Program-made: the position numbers and the translations under genes | The notes under the pieces: generated by a model | What the model was told of the DNA's origin: nothing | What the model saw: the letters and a program-made list of their open reading frames with translations, nothing else | Databases searched by the model: none | Shown: piece by piece, positions 53,345 through 61,003 of the stretch | Layout of the letters: every line of letters starts with the position of its first letter | How positions within the stretch are numbered: the stretch's first letter is position 1 | Source of the DNA: CBDDLD01 sp965230605 | GTDB taxonomy: Bacteria; Bacteroidota; Bacteroidia; Flavobacteriales; Flavobacteriaceae | Direction: 5' to 3' | Length of the DNA stretch: 64,000 bases | Assembly: GCA_965230605.1 (NCBI GenBank) | Contig: CBDDLD010000004.1 | Span: 62,001-126,000 of the forward strand

Positions 53345-54523
53345 ATGGGTTGTAACAGTTGCTCAACTGGTAAAGATGGCCAACCAAAGGGATGTAAGAA
53401 TAATGGTACTTGTGGTACAGATAGTTGTAATAAGTTAACCGTTTTTGATTGGTTATCTAATATGTCTCTACCTAATGGACAAGAACCGTTTATGGGAGTG
53501 GAAGTACGTTATAAGAACGGAAGAAAACAGTACTACAGAAATACTGAAAAACTATCATTAAGCATTGGAGATATCGTAGCTACTCAGGCCAAATCAGGTC
53601 ACGATGTCGGTATGGTGACGCTTACAGGTGAACTCGTTAGAGTGCAAATGAAGCGCAAAAAAGTGGATATTGAAGACGAAGAAAATGTTCTGAAAATATA
53701 TAGAAAAGCTACACAAAAAGATATAGATATTTGGTCTTCTTCTAGAGACAAAGAAGAAGACATGAAGGTTAAGGCGAGGCAATTTGCTATTGATCTTAAT
53801 CTAAAAATGAAGATATCTGATATCGAATATCAAGGTGATGGCAGCAAAGCCACATTTTATTATACAGCTGAAGAACGTGTGGACTTTAGAGAGTTAATAA
53901 AAGTATTTGCCAGAGAGTTTAAAACCCGAATTGAAATGCGTCAGGTTGGATTTAGACAAGAGGCTGCACGTCTTGGAGGGATAGGATCTTGTGGAAGAGA
54001 GCTATGCTGTTCGACGTGGCTAACCGATTTTAGATCCGTTAGTACATCAGCAGCAAGATATCAACAACTATCTTTAAACCCTCTTAAATTAGCAGGGCAA
54101 TGCGGTAAACTTAAATGCTGTCTTAATTATGAGCTAGATGCTTATCTAGACGCCTTAGAATCGTTTCCTAAGACTGACACTAAATTGCAAACAGACAAAG
54201 GTATTGGCGTATGCCAAAAAACGGATATTTTCAAAGGCTTACTCTGGTATGCTTACGAAGGTGAATGGATGAATTGGTATAAAATTACCGCAGAACAAGC
54301 AGTAGAAATTATTCAACTTAATGAAAAAGGAAAGAAGGTAGCAAGCCTCGAAGAATATGCTTCAGAACTCATCGAAGACACTAAAGTAGAGTTTGAAAAC
54401 GTTGTTGGTCAAGACAGTTTAACACGTTTCGATAATCCAAAACGGAAAAGAAAACGTAAAAACAATAAGAACAATAATCGTAGACGCCAGAGAAATCAAA
54501 AGAATAATGCGAAGACAAATTAA
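53345..54523 (+). CDS. ricT: PSP1-domain protein, RicT-like
   Basis: The 392-residue protein has an N-terminal cysteine-rich lead (GCNSCSTGKDGQPKGC). The PSP1 core has FMGVEVRYKNGR and the Fe-S-linked motifs SCGRELCCSTWL and QCGKLKCCLNYEL. A very basic Lys/Asn/Arg-rich tail after residue 365 is odd but common in Bacteroidetes. In Bacillus, RicT with RicA and RicF affects RNA processing. Here gldH overlaps its 3' end by 17 bases. Confidence 0.9.
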   Translation: MGCNSCSTGKDGQPKGCKNNGTCGTDSCNKLTVFDWLSNMSLPNGQEPFMGVEVRYKNGRKQYYRNTEKLSLSIGDIVATQAKSGHDVGMVTLTGELVRVQMKRKKVDIEDEENVLKIYRKATQKDIDIWSSSRDKEEDMKVKARQFAIDLNLKMKISDIEYQGDGSKATFYYTAEERVDFRELIKVFAREFKTRIEMRQVGFRQEAARLGGIGSCGRELCCSTWLTDFRSVSTSAARYQQLSLNPLKLAGQCGKLKCCLNYELDAYLDALESFPKTDTKLQTDKGIGVCQKTDIFKGLLWYAYEGEWMNWYKITAEQAVEIIQLNEKGKKVASLEEYASELIEDTKVEFENVVGQDSLTRFDNPKRKRKRKNNKNNNRRRQRNQKNNAKTN

Positions 54524-55013
54524 CAAGTTTGTATCATCTGCGCTCTTGTTAGTCGCTTTAATGTCATGTGATTCTAACAAGGTTTATGACGAATATAAGT
54601 CGGTTCCGAATCAATGGCATAAAGATTCAATTATTTCGTTTACTGTGACGCCTCCGGATACATTAAAGCCTTATAATTTGTATATCAATATCAGAAATAA
54701 TAATGATTATCAATTCAGTAATTTATTTCTGATTGCAGAACTAAATCATCCCAACGGTAGAGTTATAAAAGACACATTAGAATATAAAATGGCTGCACCA
54801 AACGGAGAATTATTAGGGAAGGGGTTTTCAGACATAAAAGAAAGTAAACTCTGGTACAAAGGTTACGAGTCAGATTTTGTATTTGATGAATCTGGGGAAT
54901 ATACCATTAACATTCAACATGCCATGCGCCAAAATGGACAGGTCAAAGGAGTCGTTAAATTGGAAGGTGTTACCGATATTGGTTTTAGAGTAGAACAGAA
55001 ACAAGGAAACTAA
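54507..55013 (+). CDS. gldH: Gliding motility lipoprotein GldH
   Basis: The 168-residue protein has a lipoprotein signal (LMSC, Cys21). The mature part has the GldH pattern VYDEYKSVPNQWHKDSIISF, followed by PYNLYINIRNNNDYQFSNLF, a single beta-sandwich-like domain. GldH is required for gliding and T9SS function in Flavobacterium. The start lies within the ricT tail (17-base overlap). It is two bases before the PBP1A gene. Together with sprE it points to a gliding/T9SS organism. Confidence 0.92.
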   Translation: MRRQINKFVSSALLLVALMSCDSNKVYDEYKSVPNQWHKDSIISFTVTPPDTLKPYNLYINIRNNNDYQFSNLFLIAELNHPNGRVIKDTLEYKMAAPNGELLGKGFSDIKESKLWYKGYESDFVFDESGEYTINIQHAMRQNGQVKGVVKLEGVTDIGFRVEQKQGN

Positions 55014-55015
55014 TT

Positions 55016-57367
55016 ATGGCCAAGAAAAAAGTACAATCAAAGGCAAAAGCACAGGTTTTAGATTTTTCAAAGTACATCCGATGGTTTTGGATGATCTTTA
55101 GCGGAGGAATCTTAGCAGTTATTTTATTGTTCTTATTGGCATCATGGGGAGCTTTAGGAGAAATGCCCGATCATACACGATTAGAAAACCCAAGAACAAA
55201 TTTAGCCACAGAAATCATTTCTTCAGATGGGGTAACATTGGGAAAATTTTATTTTAACGATAATAGAACACCTGTAGGGTACAGTGAATTACCAAAACAT
55301 CTCGTAGATGCTTTAATAGCTACTGAGGATGCTCGTTATTATGATCACTCAGGAATTGACGCTCGTGGAACACTTAGGGCTTTTTTCTTTTTAGGTAAGC
55401 GAGGTGGAGCTAGTACAATCTCGCAGCAGCTAGCCAGACAATTGTTTGTTGGAGTGAGGTCTAAAAATAAGCTTGAAGCAGGACTACAAAAGATTAAAGA
55501 GTGGGTTATAGCCATTCGTCTAGAACGTCAGTACACCAAAGAAGAGATCATAGCTATGTATTTTAACATCTATGACTTTGGTAATAACGCAGACGGGATT
55601 CGTTCAGCGGCACGTATTTACTTTGGAAAAGAACCTAATGAATTAAACCTTAAAGAGTCAGCCATGCTGGTAGGTATGTTTAAAAACTCTTCCTTATACA
55701 ACCCAAGACGTAATCCAGTCGGAACAAAAAACAGAAGAGATGTAGTCTTAGCTCAAATGTCTAAGTATGAATACATCGACGAAACAATAAAAGATTCACT
55801 TCAAAAAACGGAGCTAGATCTTAGGTATACTCCCGAATCACACCGAGAGGGGATGGCAACGTATTTTAGAGCATATCTGCAAGAGTTTATGAAAAACTGG
55901 ACCAAAGACGCAAATAATAGAAAGCCCGATGGGTCTAAATATGATATTTACAGCGACGGTCTTAAGATATTTACAACCATAGATTCTAGAATGCAAAAAT
56001 ATGCTGAAACAGCTGTACAGCAGCATATGCCTAGATTACAAGCAGAGTTCGATCATCAAAACACCCCGAAACGGAATCCAACAGCACCTTTTTTAGAGCT
56101 AGATCAACAAGAGATAAAAGCCCTAATGAATCGTGGGATGCGCCAGTCAGAACGTTGGCGACATATGAAATACGATTTAGGAAAATCTGATGATGAGATC
56201 ATAACCTCGTTTGATAAGGCTATACCGATGACTGTATTCTCATGGAAAGGCGGAAAATACACAGAGATAGATACCATAATGAAGCCTATGGACTCTATGC
56301 GATATTACAAGTCTTTTTTACGTACTGGAATGATGTCTATGGACCCTCAGACCGGTCATGTAAAAGCTTGGGTTGGTGGTATGAACTATAAGCACTTCCA
56401 ATATGATATGGTAAAACAAGGGAAGCGACAAGTGGGATCTACGTTTAAGCCCTTTGTGTATGCTACTGCTATAGATCAGTTGCAAAAATCCCCTTGTGAT
56501 ACAGTTCCAAGAACTCCAGTTACGATAGAAGCTAATAAATTTGGAAATCCGGAACCTTGGACAACTAAAAACTCAGACGGTAACTATGAAGGTTTCCAAA
56601 CGCTTAAAGCTGCTCTGGCTAACTCTACAAACACCGTTACTGCACGTCTAATGAATGAGGTAGGCCCTCAGCCTGTAGTAGAAATGGCCAAAAAACTAGG
56701 AGTTGAACAAGACATATTAGCGGTACCTGCGATTGCATTAGGAACCCCGGATATTAGTGTTTATGAAATGGTAGCAGCCTATTCGACTTTTGCTAATAAA
56801 GGAGTGTATACAAAACCTGTAATGATTACTAGAATAGAGGATAAGAATGGGACAGTGCTCTTTCAATTTCAACCAGAGAGTAGAGATGTGTTGAGTGAGG
56901 AAGTGGCCTATGTTGCGGTTAACCTTATGGAAGGGGTGACGCAATCAGGTTCTGGAAAACGACTGAGAACTAAAGGTGTAGATAAATATAATGCGGCATA
57001 CAGAGAAGTAGTTACAGGGTACCCTTATGAGTTTACCAATCCTATAGCAGGTAAGACAGGAACCACACAAAACCACAGTGACGGATGGTTTATGGGGATG
57101 GTTCCAAATCTAGTGACTGGTGTCTGGGTTGGTGGCGAAGATAGAGCTACGCACTTTTCTAAAATCACCTATGGACAAGGTGCGTCTATGGCCTTACCGA
57201 TTTGGGCTTTGTATATGAGACAATGTTATGATGACAAAACACTTAATGTATCTACAGCAGAGTTTGATAAACCGTTGAAACTATCTATTAATGTGAATTG
57301 TGATAAAATTCCGGATTATGATGATGGTGATGATGATTCTACGGATGATGATGGGTTAGATTTCTAA
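55016..57367 (+). CDS. Class A penicillin-binding protein (PBP1A)
   Basis: The 783-residue protein has one N-terminal membrane helix near 30-45. The glycosyltransferase domain has the catalytic EDARYYDHSG (Glu104) and ASTISQQLARQLF. The transpeptidase domain has STFK (Ser475), STN in NSTNTVTAR and KTGTT (680-684). The acidic C-terminus (DYDDGDDDSTDDDG) is unusual but does not affect the motifs. It polymerises and cross-links peptidoglycan. It is two bases after gldH. Confidence 0.96.
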   Translation: MAKKKVQSKAKAQVLDFSKYIRWFWMIFSGGILAVILLFLLASWGALGEMPDHTRLENPRTNLATEIISSDGVTLGKFYFNDNRTPVGYSELPKHLVDALIATEDARYYDHSGIDARGTLRAFFFLGKRGGASTISQQLARQLFVGVRSKNKLEAGLQKIKEWVIAIRLERQYTKEEIIAMYFNIYDFGNNADGIRSAARIYFGKEPNELNLKESAMLVGMFKNSSLYNPRRNPVGTKNRRDVVLAQMSKYEYIDETIKDSLQKTELDLRYTPESHREGMATYFRAYLQEFMKNWTKDANNRKPDGSKYDIYSDGLKIFTTIDSRMQKYAETAVQQHMPRLQAEFDHQNTPKRNPTAPFLELDQQEIKALMNRGMRQSERWRHMKYDLGKSDDEIITSFDKAIPMTVFSWKGGKYTEIDTIMKPMDSMRYYKSFLRTGMMSMDPQTGHVKAWVGGMNYKHFQYDMVKQGKRQVGSTFKPFVYATAIDQLQKSPCDTVPRTPVTIEANKFGNPEPWTTKNSDGNYEGFQTLKAALANSTNTVTARLMNEVGPQPVVEMAKKLGVEQDILAVPAIALGTPDISVYEMVAAYSTFANKGVYTKPVMITRIEDKNGTVLFQFQPESRDVLSEEVAYVAVNLMEGVTQSGSGKRLRTKGVDKYNAAYREVVTGYPYEFTNPIAGKTGTTQNHSDGWFMGMVPNLVTGVWVGGEDRATHFSKITYGQGASMALPIWALYMRQCYDDKTLNVSTAEFDKPLKLSINVNCDKIPDYDDGDDDSTDDDGLDF

Positions 57368-57459
57368 TACTTCAAGAGAAAAACTCCATTCAAAATTTAG
57401 GATAATTAAATATGAAATGAGGCGATACTTTCGTATTTTTCATTCGTAAATTTTCACCT

Positions 57460-58161
57460 ATGATTAGTAAGAAAGTAGCTGATGTTGTTGAAGCATTAGA
57501 AGGCGTACAAAGTAACATGACCTTTATGTTTGGTGGTTTTGGGCTTAGTGGTATTCCTGAGAATTCTATAGCCGAATTAGTAAAGCGTGACATATCCGGT
57601 TTAACTTGTATTTCCAATAACGCAGGCGTTGATGATTTTGGACTTGGCCTGTTATTACAAAAGAAACAAATAAAGAAAATGATTTCCTCTTATGTAGGGG
57701 AAAATGATGAGTTTGAACGTCAGATGCTTAGTGGAGAACTTGATGTAGAGCTCATACCTCAAGGCACACTTGCAGAGCGTTGCCGTGCAGCACAAGCAGG
57801 ATTTCCTGCGGTCTACACACCAGCTGGTTATGGTACTGAAGTAGCAGAAGGAAAAGAAACACGAGAGTTTGATGGAAAAATGTATGTTCTAGAGCATGCC
57901 TTTAAAGCAGACTATGGTTTTATAAAAGCCTGGAAAGGCGATACAGCAGGAAACCTGATTTTTAAAGGGACTGCAAGAAATTTCAACCCTAATATGTGTG
58001 GTGCAGCAAAAATAACGGTAGCTGAGGTAGAAGAACTGGTGCCTGTTGGGACCTTAGACCCAAATCAAATACACATCCCGGGTATATTTGTACAGCGCAT
58101 TTTCCAAGGTGAGAAGTATGAGAAAAGAATAGAACAACGAACAGTAAGACAAAGAGCATAA
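57460..58161 (+). CDS. scoA: Succinyl-CoA:3-ketoacid CoA-transferase subunit A
   Basis: The 233-residue protein has the CoA-transferase alpha signature MFGGFGLSGIPENS near 22-35, GTLAERCRAAQAGFPAVYTPAG (core GTLAERCRAA) and a TARNFNPNM region. With subunit B it moves CoA between succinyl-CoA and acetoacetate or related acids. A weak TACTTTCG -7-like element lies near 57426. It ends one base before scoB. Confidence 0.93.
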   Translation: MISKKVADVVEALEGVQSNMTFMFGGFGLSGIPENSIAELVKRDISGLTCISNNAGVDDFGLGLLLQKKQIKKMISSYVGENDEFERQMLSGELDVELIPQGTLAERCRAAQAGFPAVYTPAGYGTEVAEGKETREFDGKMYVLEHAFKADYGFIKAWKGDTAGNLIFKGTARNFNPNMCGAAKITVAEVEELVPVGTLDPNQIHIPGIFVQRIFQGEKYEKRIEQRTVRQRA

Positions 58162-58162
58162 A

Positions 58163-58816
58163 ATGTTAGATAAAAACGGTATTGCAAAGCGAATTGCTAA
58201 AGAAGTTAAAGATGGGTACTATGTTAATCTTGGAATAGGAATTCCAACATTGGTAGCCAATTTTGTTCGTAACGATATTGAAGTCGAATTTCAAAGTGAA
58301 AATGGGGTTCTAGGCATGGGACCTTTCCCTTTTGAAGGGGAAGAAGATGCAGACATTATCAATGCAGGAAAACAAACCATAACCACTTTACCCGGTGCAT
58401 CGTTTTTCGATTCAGCAATGAGCTTTTCTATGATACGAGGACAACATGTAGATCTTACCATACTTGGCGCTATGGAGGTCGCTGAAAATGGAGATATTGC
58501 CAATTGGAAAATTCCCGGAAGAATGGTAAAAGGTATGGGAGGTGCTATGGATCTGGTTGCTAGTGCTGAAAATATCATTGTTGCTATGATGCACACCAAC
58601 AAGCGAGGCGAATCAAAACTTTTAAAGCGCTGCTCACTTCCTTTAACGGGAGTTGGATGTGTAAAAAAGATCGTAACTAATCTAGCTGTACTAGAGGTAA
58701 CAGATCAAGGCTTTAAACTATTAGAACGCGCACCAGGGGTTTCTGTTGAAGACATTGAAAATGCAACTGAAGGCCATTTAATTATCGAAGGAGACATTCC
58801 TGAGATGCAGCTATAA
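58163..58816 (+). CDS. scoB: Succinyl-CoA:3-ketoacid CoA-transferase subunit B
   Basis: The 217-residue protein has the catalytic SENG motif (Glu near 51) in FQSENGVLGMGP, GIGIPTLVANF upstream and GRMVKGMGGAMDLV later. It forms the active enzyme with ScoA. An AT-rich hairpin 33 bases downstream may end the transcript. Confidence 0.94.
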   Translation: MLDKNGIAKRIAKEVKDGYYVNLGIGIPTLVANFVRNDIEVEFQSENGVLGMGPFPFEGEEDADIINAGKQTITTLPGASFFDSAMSFSMIRGQHVDLTILGAMEVAENGDIANWKIPGRMVKGMGGAMDLVASAENIIVAMMHTNKRGESKLLKRCSLPLTGVGCVKKIVTNLAVLEVTDQGFKLLERAPGVSVEDIENATEGHLIIEGDIPEMQL

Positions 58817-58849
58817 ATCTCTCCAAAATAACTTATTTGTAAGAAAATT

Positions 58850-58879
58850 ATACATATTTGTTAAAAAAATATGTATTTC
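58850..58879 (+). terminator. Weak AT-rich hairpin after scoB
   Basis: ATACATATTT pairs with AAATATGTAT (ten bases, all A/T but two G-C) followed by only three T. It could be a weak terminator of the scoAB transcript. Confidence 0.45.
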
Positions 58880-58980
58880 ATCGAATTTTAATGTATTTAA
58901 ACTGATTAATATATTTTTTAATCACATATTAGCAGTCCCAAATCTAAACAACAATTATTAACCAAGTCTATCGTAAACTT

Positions 58981-59013
58981 AATTTATGATTCGCCCCAAA
59001 TCTATCATGAATT
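58981..59013 (+). repeat. Inverted repeat just before a possible small gene
   Basis: AATTTATGAT pairs with ATCATGAATT (ten pairs, one wobble) around a 13-base loop, ending eight bases before the ATG of the 41-residue ORF. It could be an operator or an RNA leader. Confidence 0.4.
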
Positions 59014-59020
59014 TACACTT

Positions 59021-59146
59021 ATGAAAGAAGCCTCAAATCTACCAGAACCTACTTTTAGAGAAACAAGATTTTTCTCTGCAATACAAAACACAATTAAGTT
59101 AGTAAATAGTGTATTTAGATTAACCAAGAAAATATTCATGCTATAA
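59021..59146 (+). CDS. Possible 41-residue small protein
   Basis: An ATG frame encodes 41 residues: a polar N-terminus (KEASNLPEPTFRETRFF), then an amphipathic basic segment (IQNTIKLVNSVFRLTKKIFML). The last codons overlap the terminator-like hairpin and the 3' end of the convergent peptide-transporter gene. I know no relative. The 324-base gap around it holds two other inverted repeats and nothing else that I can read as a gene. Confidence 0.3.
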   Translation: MKEASNLPEPTFRETRFFSAIQNTIKLVNSVFRLTKKIFML

Positions 59147-59176
59147 CCCTTTTGGGATAGCATGAATAAGTTTTTT
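59134..59176. terminator. Strong hairpin over the convergent gene ends
   Basis: An 11-base perfect stem (59134-59144 with 59157-59167) carries an inner CCC/GGG pairing and a TTTT loop, and is followed on the plus strand by six T at 59171-59176. It lies inside the last codons of the peptide-transporter gene, so it would end transcripts entering from the scoAB side. Confidence 0.7.
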
Positions 59177-60832
59177 GGTATATGCCTTTTCAGGGCGACT
59201 ATAAATAGTATCCGCATCACCTATTTCTTCAATCTTTCCTTTATTCATTACAAGAAGCTGGTCCGCCATATATTTGACTACAGCTAAGTCATGAGAAATA
59301 AAAATATAAGTAAAACTATACTTAGTTTTTAGATCATTTAGAAGGTTTAAAACCTGAGCCTGTACAGAAATGTCTAAGGCAGATACAGATTCATCACAGA
59401 TAATAAGTTTAGGTTGTAATGCTATTGTTCTGGCAATACCAATGCGTTGTCTCTGACCTCCTGAGAATTCGTGAGGATATCTAGTAAAAACATCTTCATC
59501 CAAACCTACATTATGTAAGATATCGAGAACAAGTGCTTTTCTTTCGTCATAAGAATTACCAATGCCATGTACTTTCATAGGTTCAATAATAGCCTGACCA
59601 ACTGAAAGCCTTGGATTTAAAGACGCATAGGGGTCCTGAAAAATAATTTGAATTTCTTTTCGTAATTGTCTTAATGCGCTTTCATTTAAGCGTGTTATAT
59701 CTTCACCTTTGTACTTAATGGCCCCGTGGGATACTTTGTCTAATTGTAATATAATGTTTCCAAGCGTAGATTTCCCGCAACCAGATTCCCCAACTAAGCC
59801 TAATGTTTCGCCTTCAAAAACTTTAAAACTCACATCATTAACTGCCATAAAAGGCTGAGGTTTACCAAACCAACCCGCTTTTTTGTAAAAGGCTTTTTTG
59901 GCATTTACAACTTCTAATAATGGCGGTTTGCTATATATATTTTTATGAGCAGCTTTTCTTTCATCTGTGCTAATTACCTCATGGCTTGTAATATTATTTA
60001 TAAAATCATCTACAGTAGGTAAACGTTTTAAACGCACATCTGTAGAGGGTCTTGAGTTGATTAATGCTTTAGTGTAATTATGCTTTGGTGATTTAAAAAT
60101 AGACACTGTATCACCTTGTTCTACAATACTACCTTTATACATGACCATAACTTTGTGAGCAATTTCAGAAACTAAAGAGAGGTCATGAGATATAAAAATG
60201 ATACTCATTTTGGTTTCCTCCTGCAATGCTTTTAATAGCATAATGATTTCTTTCTGAACAGTAACATCTAATGCAGTTGTTGGTTCATCGGCAATAAGAA
60301 GTTTTGGTTTACAGGCAATAGCCATGGCAATCATGACACGTTGCTTTTGTCCTCCGGAAATCTCATGAGGATAAGCACTATATATACGCTTCGGCTCAGG
60401 AAGCTTTACCTTTTCAAAAAGCTCCAAGACATAATTTTTAGCCTCTTTTTTGCTTAGGGATAGATGCTGCTTTATGAGTTCTAGCACCTGTTTCCCACAA
60501 GTCATAGAAGGATTCAAAGAACTCATAGGTTCTTGAAATATCATAGCAATAGTATTTCCTCTAATATTTTGAAAGGCTTTATTAGATAGTGATGTAAGAT
60601 CAATACCATCAAAATCAATAGTGCCTGATGTGATCTTAGAAATATTTTGAGGCAGAAGCCCCATTATAGCTAATGAGGATACCGACTTCCCAGACCCTGA
60701 CTCTCCAACGATACCAACAATCTCATTAGAGTGCACTGAAAACGAAATACTATTTATAACATTTCGTTCAGAATTTCCAGTTCTAAAAGTTATGGATAAT
60801 TGATCGACATTTAACAGTGTAGGATTTGACAT
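59141..60832 (-). CDS. Fused peptide/nickel-type ABC transporter ATPase (DppD-DppF-like)
   Basis: The 563-residue protein carries two complete ABC ATPase domains. The first has Walker A GESGSGKS, signature SGGQKQRV and Walker B LIADEPTTALD. The second has GESGCGKST, SGGQRQRI and IICDESVSALD. Each unit ends with the oligopeptide-binding extension of the Opp/Dpp group. Such fusions serve dipeptide or oligopeptide uptake, but no permease or binding protein gene is adjacent. It is divergent from the metalloprotease gene. Confidence 0.94.
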   Translation of the reverse strand: MSNPTLLNVDQLSITFRTGNSERNVINSISFSVHSNEIVGIVGESGSGKSVSSLAIMGLLPQNISKITSGTIDFDGIDLTSLSNKAFQNIRGNTIAMIFQEPMSSLNPSMTCGKQVLELIKQHLSLSKKEAKNYVLELFEKVKLPEPKRIYSAYPHEISGGQKQRVMIAMAIACKPKLLIADEPTTALDVTVQKEIIMLLKALQEETKMSIIFISHDLSLVSEIAHKVMVMYKGSIVEQGDTVSIFKSPKHNYTKALINSRPSTDVRLKRLPTVDDFINNITSHEVISTDERKAAHKNIYSKPPLLEVVNAKKAFYKKAGWFGKPQPFMAVNDVSFKVFEGETLGLVGESGCGKSTLGNIILQLDKVSHGAIKYKGEDITRLNESALRQLRKEIQIIFQDPYASLNPRLSVGQAIIEPMKVHGIGNSYDERKALVLDILHNVGLDEDVFTRYPHEFSGGQRQRIGIARTIALQPKLIICDESVSALDISVQAQVLNLLNDLKTKYSFTYIFISHDLAVVKYMADQLLVMNKGKIEEIGDADTIYSRPEKAYTKKLIHAIPKGL

Positions 60833-61003
60833 ATGTAAATGTAATTAAAATTGAAAAGTAAAAAAGTTCTGACATTTCGTTACGGTTTTTCCACAAATTT
60901 TCTATATAAGTCACCTTTTCTTACTAGGAAACTTTAAAAATGGTAAATAAATGCATAACTTAAGATTCAACGCTATTAATTAATCTATTAACCCTTTTAC
61001 ATT

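Noticed and set aside
58291..58602. Minus-strand frame of about 100 codons inside scoB
   Set aside because: It is a shadow of a well-conserved gene with no start context or motif of its own.
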